In this document: positions 44,890 through 53,164 of the stretch, one piece after another
Layout of the letters: every line of letters begins with the position of its first letter
How positions within the stretch are numbered: the stretch's first letter is position 1
Assembly: GCA_910586065.1 (NCBI GenBank)
Contig: CAJUGI010000002.1
Coordinates: forward strand, 123,968 to 187,967
Direction of reading: 5' to 3'
Length of the DNA stretch: 64,000 nt
Origin: an uncultured Christensenella sp.
GTDB taxonomy: Bacteria > Bacillota > Clostridia > Christensenellales > Borkfalkiaceae
Notes under the pieces: generated by a model
Databases searched by the model: none
What the model saw: the letters and a program-made list of their open reading frames with translations, nothing else
Told to the model about the DNA's origin: nothing
Made by a program: the position numbers and the translations under genes

Positions 44890-46451
44890 TTCTTTATAAA
44901 ATCTTCCTCGTGTTCCGAAAGCGGGTAACTGTCGTAAATTTCGGTTTCGTCGTGGCTGTCAAAATAAACCTGCCCGTAAAAAGGGATACCTGCAATTGCG
45001 CCGTATTTCCAGGGCTTAGGTTCGCAACAATGCGGGCACCAATAACCGCCCTTTAACACGGTGTAGGGAGTAAGTGCAAATTCGTGCCCGTCGCGGCACT
45101 TCCACATAACCTTTTCGTAAAGGTTACCCGCTTCGTAATTTTTCGCAAGGCACTTTCCGCCGCGGAAAGTAGCCGCTTGCTGTAAATCCGCAAGCGTTAA
45201 AATGTTTAATGGTTTGCTCTCGTCGTAGCCGTGGTCCAAAAGATACGGCTTGGCGTTTTCTTTCTTTTTAAGCGCTTCGTAATCGATTTTTTCGCCGCTT
45301 TCCGTTTTTCCCTCGCATAAAAGGTTATAACTGTTCCACTTTAACGGGATTTTGTTATATGCCTCTCTGCCACCGAAAAACGCTTTAATCCTGCCTTCTT
45401 TATCGTGTTTAAGCCAATATTTGGGCGAGTTGGTATTTTTAAACAGTCTTTTTATGGCGCACGCTGAAAGAAAAGAAGAGGGTAAAATTGCGCCCAACTT
45501 GAAATACGCATACTTTTTTGACATGCGTTTCCAGTAATCTTCAAAGCTCTCCGTGCGGAAATTAAGCTTGTCGTTTAAAACGTCGCTGTCGTAAAACCAA
45601 ACGCCGTGAAAATTGCGCGCAATGTTCCAGTTGGGTTTAAAAAACTTTTTGGCGCTCTTGCCCATTAGGCGGAACCCCGCGTCAATCGTTTCAAAACCCG
45701 TAACGCGACAGCATTCTCCTCCGCCGATGTTGTAAATAGCGTTCCAAAAATCGTTCAGTTCGCCCTTTTCGTCGCGTTCCACAAGGCGGCGGCACAAAAT
45801 TCCGCTGTCAACGTCCGTCGTCCATTCCAGAGCACAGTTCCACGAAGTGTGGAACATTAGTCCGTCTTTCATATTGTTGGCAAACATATACTTATGCAAA
45901 ACCGCCGTCTGTCTTAGGGATACAAAACGGGGCAGCCTGCTTTCCAGAACGTATTTTTCGGCTTTGAGTTTATACATTGAATAAACGTCGTAATCGCTTG
46001 AAATCATCGGGTCGCCCACGCGCCCCCAAACGTGGGGATAAGCGCGGTGTCCGTACATCGCAACCGTTGCAATGTGAACGTAACCTATTTCCTTTTCTCT
46101 GCCGCTCGCAAGAATTGAGTCAACAAGATTTTTTGTGCCTAAAAAGTTGCTTTTATAAGTTCCGTCGGGGTCGTGGTCGCTCTTGGGAGGTATAAGTGAA
46201 GCGCAGTTAATTACGTAATCCGCGCCTTCTATCAGTTTAACGCAGTCGTCGTAATGCGCCAGGTCGCCTTTAAATATAAAAACTCTGTCCTTATACTTTT
46301 TTAACGTTTTTTTAACAAAGGAAGGTATTCTGTTTTCCTTGTTAAATATTATACATCTTACCTTATAATTGCCGTCCGATTCCAACAGGCTTTTCAAAAC
46401 TTCGCCGCCCATTGCACCGGTCGCGCCGGTAAGCGCTATTATTTTACTCAT
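44886..46451 (-). CDS. NAD-dependent epimerase/dehydratase fused to a treble-clef zinc domain
   Basis: A 521-residue extended SDR. The Rossmann start ALTGATGAMGGEVL lies at residues 6-19, and the catalytic YxxxK is YSMYK in DVYSMYKLKAEKY. NCASLIPPKSDHD and YNIGGGECCRVTGF are typical of 3-beta-hydroxysteroid-dehydrogenase-like SDRs. After about residue 425 an unrelated tail follows with GGKCLAKNY, WKCRDGHEF, and GGYWCPHCCEP, the pattern of the zinc-ribbon/treble-clef domain seen in nuclease-associated proteins (Pfam DUF4379 type). The gene is coupled to the EFR1 flavodoxin-ferredoxin. The substrate may be a sterol, a sugar or an aromatic; none can be chosen here. Confidence 0.78.
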   Translation of the reverse strand: MSKIIALTGATGAMGGEVLKSLLESDGNYKVRCIIFNKENRIPSFVKKTLKKYKDRVFIFKGDLAHYDDCVKLIEGADYVINCASLIPPKSDHDPDGTYKSNFLGTKNLVDSILASGREKEIGYVHIATVAMYGHRAYPHVWGRVGDPMISSDYDVYSMYKLKAEKYVLESRLPRFVSLRQTAVLHKYMFANNMKDGLMFHTSWNCALEWTTDVDSGILCRRLVERDEKGELNDFWNAIYNIGGGECCRVTGFETIDAGFRLMGKSAKKFFKPNWNIARNFHGVWFYDSDVLNDKLNFRTESFEDYWKRMSKKYAYFKLGAILPSSFLSACAIKRLFKNTNSPKYWLKHDKEGRIKAFFGGREAYNKIPLKWNSYNLLCEGKTESGEKIDYEALKKKENAKPYLLDHGYDESKPLNILTLADLQQAATFRGGKCLAKNYEAGNLYEKVMWKCRDGHEFALTPYTVLKGGYWCPHCCEPKPWKYGAIAGIPFYGQVYFDSHDETEIYDSYPLSEHEEDFIKK

Positions 46452-46512
46452 TTAAAAATTTCATCCTTGTATTAAATATGTGAATGTTATGTGAGAAATT
46501 TTATCATAAACC

Positions 46513-46565
46513 GACATTAATGTCAAAGGAATACCGCTTGATTTGTCATAAAAAAAGCTGACAAA
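46513..46565. promoter_or_regulatory. TGTCA/TGACA inverted repeats upstream of RHS gene
   Basis: GACATTAATGTC is a perfect palindrome (46513-46524). TTTGTCA (46542-46548) and TGACAAA (46559-46565) form a second inverted repeat with a 10-bp spacer. TTGTCATA recurs at 46701-46708. The same words occur upstream of the giant surface gene (23125-23291), suggesting one regulator for both loci (inference). Confidence 0.4.
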
Positions 46566-46811
46566 TATTGTAGTCCGAATTATCGTATTTGACTGCTTGT
46601 TCGCTTGGCGCAGTTATTTTATTGAAATTTTTATTGGCAACAGGTTTAAACACGTAAATTTTTAACAAAAAACAATAAAAATTTTTTAAATATGGCAGTA
46701 TTGTCATATTATTTTTATTATCATAATGCTAAACATATGTTTTTGAATAAAACCGGCAAGGGGGAGGATTAAAATAAAAAACCAAAAACAAACCATTAAA
46801 AAAATAATGCC
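46566..46811. other. AT-rich upstream region of the RHS gene
   Basis: No gene was recognised. TTGTCA (46701-46706) with CATAAT (46722-46727, spacer 15) is a weak promoter candidate. A GGGGGAGG at 46760-46767 is followed only by a short frame of about 30 codons ending near 46868, without a usual start codon, so I do not call it. Confidence 0.4.
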
Positions 46812-46825
46812 AAAGGAGAATAAAA

Positions 46826-49800
46826 ATGGGAATTTTAAATATGAACGGTTTACAGGACAACAATGAAAAGCAAGGTGTAACGGGCGCGGCAACCGTCAAT
46901 GTTTCAACGGCGTCCGCAGACTTGATTAACGCGGAAAACAACGCCTTTCCGGTAACAGCCAATTCACAGATAATAATTTCAACTCAAACTTGTTTTGATT
47001 ATATTTCAGAATATTATACAAAAGGTGATGCGGAAAGCAGTTTTTTTGAGGGTGAACTTATTGCTGAAGAGACTTATGGCGGTATAAGTAGTGAAACGGC
47101 GACGGTAACAATTTATAAAAACAGAATAACTTCCGTTCCTGTTAATTATAAAAGCGTATATTTGAGGCTGTTGGCAAAAAGTGGCGCGGTTGGTTATTTT
47201 TCAGTAAATGATAAAGTTTATCCGGCGCGTGTACAAATTTATGATATAGATATTACGGAAAAATTTAATCAAAATGTTGATAAGCTTGATATCTGTATTT
47301 ACGCAGATGCTTATACGTATAAAAACGAATCTTCAAGGGTAAGTTTTTATACTGTCGGGTCAAATGCTCCGCATTTGGTTTTTGAATATGCCGATTCGGA
47401 AATCGATTTCGATTCAAACGACGAATATAATATAAAAGAATTTAATTTAAATGAAAAATCTTCGGCTTATTTAAACCTTAATAGCGGGGCTTTAACAACC
47501 ACTTTTTATGACTTCGGTATCGGGGGAGCCTTACCGGTTAAAATAAGCCACGTTCACCGATTGGGAACAGGAGAAAGTGTTTACGGAAATAACTGGCGCC
47601 TGAACCTCAGTATGAAACTTAAAGTTGCGGAAAATGATACAAACAAAAACACAAGTTATTTATTTATCGATGAATTGGGCGACGAGTATGCATTCAGTGA
47701 AAAATATTATTATTTTGACAACGCAAGAAGAATGTTTATTGATAAATCACAGGTAACGATAAACATAAACGGAGAACTTTCTTATTCGGGTAGCCCCGTT
47801 TACAAACATCAGTCCTGCCGCGGATATACGTTAATTCCCGAAATTAACGATTATATTTCTTCCGATTTAATAGAACAGCGTCAAAGCGAGCAGATTGAAC
47901 TGGAAGAATTCATAAATTCCTGCGAGGCGTCGTTAATAAATTATGTTAAATTTGATGCCAAAACATGCGACATAACAGATAACATCGACTCACTGGCTAA
48001 GGAAAGTGTCGACTTGTTTTTTTATGGGGTAAATAAAGAATCCTCTGAAATAATAATGCAAAGAAGTGAAGCTATACAGTTAAAACTTATATTTTTACAA
48101 GCAAATCAAACTATGATTCCTGTGGATGCTGACGCTTCTGCCGAACAGATAGAAGCATATAATGACAGTTTAAAAATGCGTGATGCCAGCAAAACGCAAT
48201 TTAATTGTCTTGTTCAGCAAGCCCGCAAAAATCTTCCTCTTGTTAAGGATGCGTTTTTAAAATATTTCAGAAAGAAAGCGGAACTCGAACAACTCGTTTT
48301 ACAGTCTCCCGTCAACTTTTTAAAGGATGAAAAAGGCGTTATCAGCGGTTTTAACAAACAGGGCAATCTTGTTTTGATTTGCGACAGCTACGGCAATTAC
48401 GTGAATATCGTTTACGATAACCACGGCAGAATTTCAAGCGTTTACGATAACAACAATAAGACTATGCAGTTTGAATACGCAAACAACGTACTGCAAAGCA
48501 TAACCGACAGTCTCGGCAGAACGGTAAAATACCAATATGACGGCAAAAATTTAAAATACATAACATATCCCGACGGCGATAAATGGGAGTTGCGATACGA
48601 AGGCGATAATATAAGTTTGCTTAAATTTTGCGGCTATAAATATTTCAAAATGACGTACGAAAATAATAAACTGTCGCTTTTGAAAATGCGAACAAATTGG
48701 TCTGACCGTTATGTAGGGGAATATAATTTTACTTACGGCAATAATCAAACGCAGATTGAGGATAACGATGGTAACCGCGAAATTTTCGGTTTTTACGACA
48801 ACAAAAAACTTAAATTCCATAAAATAAGGGACAACAAACGCTTTGAAACGGAAACAGAGTATACTTATAATGGTAATACTACTACCGAATCTACGTACGC
48901 CGCCCCCGATTATAAAGCCGAAATCGTAACTTATGAATATAACGATATCAACTTGCTTATCGCAAAAACAAACGACTGGCGGGATATTTCTACGCGTTTG
49001 CGTGAAAAGACGGAAACAAAATACACTTACGATTCCTCAAACCGCCCTATTCAGGAAAAAGCCGTAAAATCTATTGCCGAAGGCAGTTATATTAAGGATT
49101 ACACGTTTATCACCAACTACAATTATAACGCTCAGGGCAGTCTTGTGCTTATCGAAAATTACAGAGTGGACACGGAACCTTACAAAGGCAGGAATTACGA
49201 ACGGCGCGTTTACGATAAAAACGGCAACGTAACCAAAACAATCCGTTGGAACAGCTTAGACAGCAGCTCCAAATTTTATTCCGAAAGCGACTACGCCGAA
49301 AACGGACAAGTAACCGCGGACAGGGACGAAACGGGCGAAATCTCCGCCGAATACGGCTATATCGACGGCACAAACATTGTCAATTCCGTAAAATATTCAA
49401 ACGGTTCAACGTTCGCCTACGGCAGACATCCGCAGAATTTTAAAGTAACTTCCGTAACCCAAAGTACCAACGACGGCGAAGCCAACACAACGGATATAAA
49501 TTATAACGAATATTACAAAACCGTTAAAAGCGGTAACACGTCGGTAACATACGAATACGATATCAAGGGCAGAAAAATAAGTGTCCGGCTTGGCGGCTCT
49601 TCAACGAGTTATTCAGGCTATAAAGAACTCACCCCCGACGATTACCAGCTTGAAAAATGCACAAAAACTTTGCAGGTCGACGGCGGCAGTGTTAAAAGCG
49701 TATATTTAAAACAAGGATATTTGGATACGGATGAAAACCGATTGGTAGTTGACGAAAGTTTAACGGTAGACGAAACAAAACTTTATCAAAAGTATTACAA

Positions 49801-51616
49801 TGTTGACGGCGAGCCTGAAACTTTAACTTATCTCGACGGCGATACCGAAAAAACGGTAAATTACACTTGTGATTCGTTCCACAACATAACTAAGGCGGAA
49901 ACGAAATCGGGGGAAGAAATAATTGCAACCGAAACTTACAGTTATTCGAATATAAACGAACTGTCTTATAAATCTTTCACAGGCAAAGTTTCGCAAAATT
50001 ATTCATATACTTTTAACCATATTTACCCTTACGATTTGTTATCCGTAAGCTTTAATATTTTGCACATATTTAAACCGCATAAGGATATTTACGGAAGATA
50101 TACCGGCAGAGAAATAACATTTATCGGCTTACCCGAAACGGAAAATCTGGCTTCCGAACAGATAACCTACCGCAAAGTGGGTGACCACGCAACGAATATG
50201 CCTGCAACGGTGTGGTTTGGCAGTAACAAGCAGATAAAGGACAGCATAAAATACCGCTACGACAAGTGCGGGAATATTTCTGAAATTTTGGAAAACGGGC
50301 ATACGTCGGCAAGGTACGAGTATGATAAACTTAACCGTCTTATCCGCGAGGATAACAAACCTCTTAATAGAACTACGGTTTACACCTACGACCAAAACGG
50401 AAATATAACCGAACGTTGCGAATACGCGTATACGTGGAAGACGAGTGAAGAGCTTTCGCACCTCAAATGCACGCACGCAAGTTACGATTACGAGGGCGAC
50501 AGGCTAATAAGTTACAACGGCGAAAACTGCGCGTATAACAATTTGGGCAATCCTACGGAATACCGCGGCAAAGAAGTGGAATGGCAGTACGGCACGCGCC
50601 TTACAAAATTGGGCGCAACAACTTTTGCCTACGATGGTTTAGGCAGAAGAATCCGCAAAAACGGCTTACAGTTCCTGTATGACAGCGAAAATAACTTAAT
50701 CTACCAAAGCAAAGGCTTGGAATTCATTTATGATACCACAGGGGTAGCGGGGTTAAAGTATAATGATAGCGTTTACTTCTACCGCAAGGACGCGCAGGGC
50801 AATATCATAGCCATACTTGACAGCAACGGCACAGTGGTGGTAAAATACAACTACGATGCGTGGGGCAGACATAATATAACGGACGCGGACGGCGAACCCA
50901 TAATGGACGCCGAACATATCGGCTATTTAAACCCCTTCCGCTACAGAAGTTATTATTACGACGTGGAAACGCGTTTGTACTATTTGCAGACCAGATATTA
51001 CGACCCCGAAGTCGGCAGGTTTATCTCGCAGGATGACGTAGACTACGCTGAACCCGAAGTAATAAACGGCATAAACCTTTACGCCTACTGCGGCAACAAC
51101 CCCGTAATGAACGTTGACCCTACGGGAACTTCGTTTTTGTTGTTTATTTTTGGTGTGCTTTTGGCGGGCGCCATTATCGGCGGCGCCGTCGCGGGCTCTG
51201 AAGCGGCTAAAAATGGTGCAACCGGTTGGGAGGTTGTTGGGCAAGTTTTATTGGGCGCGGCATTTGGGGTTGCTATTGCTGGTGGTGCGTTAATGATTGT
51301 GGCTGGTGGAATGGCAATTGCCGGTGTCACTCTATTTGGAGGCACAGCTGCTCAAATATTTGCAATTGGTGCAGCCGCATTTAACATATTGCCTATGATA
51401 GTTGCGCCTATAGTAGGTATAACCGCTCCGGCTCCAATAGAATATAATCCTAATCCCTATATACCGGTAACGCCTATGCCGCCATATACAACAATGTCGA
51501 TGTCGGTGAATAATAGAACAGGTATTTTCAATATTGAAAATATTTTAAAAACTTTAAGTAATTCGGGTAGGCTAAATTATGTTAAAATTTCAAGGCAAAA
51601 TTTCACGGGAATGTGA
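46826..51616 (+). CDS. RHS/YD-repeat polymorphic protein
   Basis: A 1596-residue RHS protein. About 50-200 resembles a DNRLRE beta-sandwich. About 490-1370 contains many YD repeats (GRISSVYDNNNKTMQFEY, GRTVKYQYDGKNL and so on) that build a hollow shell. The RHS core follows at 1372-1434: YYYDVETRLYYLQTRYYDPE, GRFISQDD and NPVMNVDPTG, the conserved cleavage boundary. The tail of about 160 residues has glycine-zipper hydrophobic segments (GAIIGGAVAGS, GVAIAGGALMIVAGGMAIAG) and a short end with no toxin fold I recognise. Neither a signal peptide nor an anchor is visible at the N-terminus. AAAGGAG precedes the ATG by 8 bases. The gene is more AT-rich at both ends than its neighbours. Confidence 0.88.
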   Translation: MGILNMNGLQDNNEKQGVTGAATVNVSTASADLINAENNAFPVTANSQIIISTQTCFDYISEYYTKGDAESSFFEGELIAEETYGGISSETATVTIYKNRITSVPVNYKSVYLRLLAKSGAVGYFSVNDKVYPARVQIYDIDITEKFNQNVDKLDICIYADAYTYKNESSRVSFYTVGSNAPHLVFEYADSEIDFDSNDEYNIKEFNLNEKSSAYLNLNSGALTTTFYDFGIGGALPVKISHVHRLGTGESVYGNNWRLNLSMKLKVAENDTNKNTSYLFIDELGDEYAFSEKYYYFDNARRMFIDKSQVTININGELSYSGSPVYKHQSCRGYTLIPEINDYISSDLIEQRQSEQIELEEFINSCEASLINYVKFDAKTCDITDNIDSLAKESVDLFFYGVNKESSEIIMQRSEAIQLKLIFLQANQTMIPVDADASAEQIEAYNDSLKMRDASKTQFNCLVQQARKNLPLVKDAFLKYFRKKAELEQLVLQSPVNFLKDEKGVISGFNKQGNLVLICDSYGNYVNIVYDNHGRISSVYDNNNKTMQFEYANNVLQSITDSLGRTVKYQYDGKNLKYITYPDGDKWELRYEGDNISLLKFCGYKYFKMTYENNKLSLLKMRTNWSDRYVGEYNFTYGNNQTQIEDNDGNREIFGFYDNKKLKFHKIRDNKRFETETEYTYNGNTTTESTYAAPDYKAEIVTYEYNDINLLIAKTNDWRDISTRLREKTETKYTYDSSNRPIQEKAVKSIAEGSYIKDYTFITNYNYNAQGSLVLIENYRVDTEPYKGRNYERRVYDKNGNVTKTIRWNSLDSSSKFYSESDYAENGQVTADRDETGEISAEYGYIDGTNIVNSVKYSNGSTFAYGRHPQNFKVTSVTQSTNDGEANTTDINYNEYYKTVKSGNTSVTYEYDIKGRKISVRLGGSSTSYSGYKELTPDDYQLEKCTKTLQVDGGSVKSVYLKQGYLDTDENRLVVDESLTVDETKLYQKYYNVDGEPETLTYLDGDTEKTVNYTCDSFHNITKAETKSGEEIIATETYSYSNINELSYKSFTGKVSQNYSYTFNHIYPYDLLSVSFNILHIFKPHKDIYGRYTGREITFIGLPETENLASEQITYRKVGDHATNMPATVWFGSNKQIKDSIKYRYDKCGNISEILENGHTSARYEYDKLNRLIREDNKPLNRTTVYTYDQNGNITERCEYAYTWKTSEELSHLKCTHASYDYEGDRLISYNGENCAYNNLGNPTEYRGKEVEWQYGTRLTKLGATTFAYDGLGRRIRKNGLQFLYDSENNLIYQSKGLEFIYDTTGVAGLKYNDSVYFYRKDAQGNIIAILDSNGTVVVKYNYDAWGRHNITDADGEPIMDAEHIGYLNPFRYRSYYYDVETRLYYLQTRYYDPEVGRFISQDDVDYAEPEVINGINLYAYCGNNPVMNVDPTGTSFLLFIFGVLLAGAIIGGAVAGSEAAKNGATGWEVVGQVLLGAAFGVAIAGGALMIVAGGMAIAGVTLFGGTAAQIFAIGAAAFNILPMIVAPIVGITAPAPIEYNPNPYIPVTPMPPYTTMSMSVNNRTGIFNIENILKTLSNSGRLNYVKISRQNFTGM

Positions 51617-52046
51617 AAAATGGTTTATTAAACGTGAGTTTTTATGCTGTCTGTTTATCGGCTTATGTACTACTTTAATAACAGGTATTGGTATAGTGCT
51701 TTTTGCCGTATATTGGAACTTAGTGGCGTTATATTTCTTTATTATACCTGTGCTATTGACTTTTATGCTTTGTTTTCAATGTATTAGCAAATATATTTTA
51801 AAAAGATTACCTTTAATTATTACAATAGAAGATGGCTATATAGAAGGTAAAAACGAAAATGAGGAAACTTGGCGTAATTTGGATTTATTAAAAACAATTA
51901 CAGATTTTGGTGAATGGTATGTATTTAACTTCCATTTCCCTCATAAAGTCAGGTGGTTTATCTGCCAAAAAAACTTAATAGTAGAAGGAACAATTGAAGA
52001 ATTTGAAGAATTGTTCGAGGATAAAATAGTAAGAAAATTTAAATGA
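51579..52046 (+). CDS. YcxB-like membrane protein, candidate RHS immunity protein
   Basis: A 155-residue protein with two membrane helices (about 22-44 and 48-70, FLCCLFIGLCTTLITGIGIV and LVALYFFIIPVLLTFML) and a C-terminal PH-like domain (LPLIITIEDGYIEGKNE, then WFICQKNLIVEGTIEEFEEL), the layout of YcxB-like proteins. It overlaps the end of the RHS gene by 38 nt in another frame, with no separate promoter and a poor ribosome binding site. Small cytoplasmic-membrane proteins directly behind RHS genes are often immunity proteins, so that role is likely but not proven. The base composition is AT-rich, unlike the surrounding genes. Confidence 0.7.
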   Translation: MLKFQGKISRECEKWFIKREFLCCLFIGLCTTLITGIGIVLFAVYWNLVALYFFIIPVLLTFMLCFQCISKYILKRLPLIITIEDGYIEGKNENEETWRNLDLLKTITDFGEWYVFNFHFPHKVRWFICQKNLIVEGTIEEFEELFEDKIVRKFK

Positions 52047-52061
52047 TATAGCGCATGGGGG

Positions 52062-52095
52062 GCGGGCTTTTAGCCCGCTCCGCTTATTTTTAATT
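52062..52095 (+). terminator. terminator after the RHS locus
   Basis: The stem GCGGGCT/AGCCCGC (52062-52068 with 52072-52078, loop TTT) is followed by a pyrimidine-rich TCCGCTTATTTTT. It probably ends RHS-YcxB transcripts. Confidence 0.6.
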
Positions 52096-52149
52096 ATTTC
52101 CGCATTGAGAATTTCAGCGCGGTGGTTATATTAAGAATTTTATGCGTTA

Positions 52150-52193
52150 AAAAGCTTGTGGAGTTATGTTTAAACATAACTCCACAAGCTTTT
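52150..52193 (-). terminator. perfect 44-bp palindrome, terminator of tRNA-Leu
   Basis: Bases 52150-52171 and 52172-52193 are exact reverse complements (22-bp arms, no loop). The palindrome begins at the last base of the encoded CCA of tRNA-Leu and, on the minus strand, ends in TTTTT. The arms are read from the sequence; use as terminator is inferred. It is far longer than the other terminators here. Confidence 0.75.
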
Positions 52194-52275
52194 GGTGCCG
52201 CCGACAGGACTTGAACCTGCACGGTCGCCCACAGGATTCTAAGTCCTGCGCGTCTGCCAATTCCGCCACGGCGGC
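52193..52275 (-). tRNA. tRNA-Leu (UAG)
   Basis: A class II tRNA on the minus strand. The acceptor stem GCCGCCG/CGGCGGC has discriminator A and an encoded CCA. The D-arm is GGCGGAATTGGCAGACGC, and the anticodon arm is CAGGA-CTTAGAA-TCCTG with anticodon TAG. The variable arm is short but of class II type, and the T-arm is GCAGG-TTCAAGT-CCTGT. The anticodon UAG reads leucine CUN codons. Confidence 0.95.
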
Positions 52276-52417
52276 ACGATATATTAATTTTAATTTACCG
52301 GTCAAAAAAAGTCAACTTTTGGTTGCCGCAATTTTACGCCGTTTTCACAAAACAGCTATTTTTTATTCACTTTGATATTTTATAATAATTACACCAAATT
52401 ATAAGGAGAATTCTACC

Positions 52418-53164
52418 TTGAAAAAGCCGACATCCCGAATTCAGACGCAATTACAAGAAAATTTGCAATTTCTTACGCTCAGCGAAGTAGGAAAGGAGTA
52501 TAAAAGCGGCAGTATCTGCGTACAGGCATTGAAGAACGTAAGCTTTGGCTTGAACGACGGCGAGTTTGTTGTGATTCTGGGCAGTTCTGGCGCGGGCAAA
52601 ACCACGCTCTTAAATCTTTTGGGCGGAATGGACGCGGCTTCGGAAGGAAAAATAATTCTCGACGGCAAGGATGTAACCGCTCTTGATAGAAAAGGACTCA
52701 CCGATTACCGTCGTAACGACGTGGGATTTGTATTTCAGTTTTATAATTTAATGCCAAATCTTACCGCGCTTGAAAACGTTGAAATTGCCGTTGAAATATG
52801 CAAAGACCACTTAAATCCCGAGGATGTTTTAAAGGAGGTAGGACTTGAAGAGCGTTTAACCAACTTCCCCGCGCAACTTTCTGGCGGTGAACAGCAGCGC
52901 GTTTCAATTGCCCGCGCAATAGCTAAAAACCCCAAGCTTCTGCTCTGCGACGAACCCACGGGCGCCCTCGATTATGCTACGGGTAAAAAGATTTTAAAGT
53001 TGTTGCACGACGTTTGTAAACAGCGTAACCGTTTGGTAATAATAGTTACGCACAATTCCGCGCTTAAAGATATGGCGGACAAAGTGATTTGCATAAAGAG
53101 CGGACTAGTGGAAAAAATAGTAACCAATGGAAATCCCGCGCCAATCGAGGAGATTGAGTGGTAA
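52418..53164 (+). CDS. ABC transporter ATP-binding protein (MacB/LolD type)
   Basis: A 248-residue ATPase of the MacB/LolD/FtsE group, with Walker A GSSGAGKTT, the Q-loop in VGFVFQFYNLMPNLTALENV, signature LSGGEQQR, Walker B LLLCDEPTGALD and the switch His in VTHNS. The start codon is TTG at 52418, supported by AAGGAG at 52403-52408. It is coupled by TAATG to the FtsX-like permease and powers it. Such exporters in Bacillota remove peptide antibiotics or signal cell-envelope stress. No two-component system adjoins it, and the substrate is unknown. Confidence 0.92.
   Translation: MKKPTSRIQTQLQENLQFLTLSEVGKEYKSGSICVQALKNVSFGLNDGEFVVILGSSGAGKTTLLNLLGGMDAASEGKIILDGKDVTALDRKGLTDYRRNDVGFVFQFYNLMPNLTALENVEIAVEICKDHLNPEDVLKEVGLEERLTNFPAQLSGGEQQRVSIARAIAKNPKLLLCDEPTGALDYATGKKILKLLHDVCKQRNRLVIIVTHNSALKDMADKVICIKSGLVEKIVTNGNPAPIEEIEW

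Noticed and set aside
46760..46868. A small frame upstream of the RHS start that could be a signal peptide exon or frameshifted N-terminus
   Set aside because: It lacks a standard start codon, contains no hydrophobic segment and is not in frame with the RHS gene; the RHS ATG has its own good ribosome binding site.
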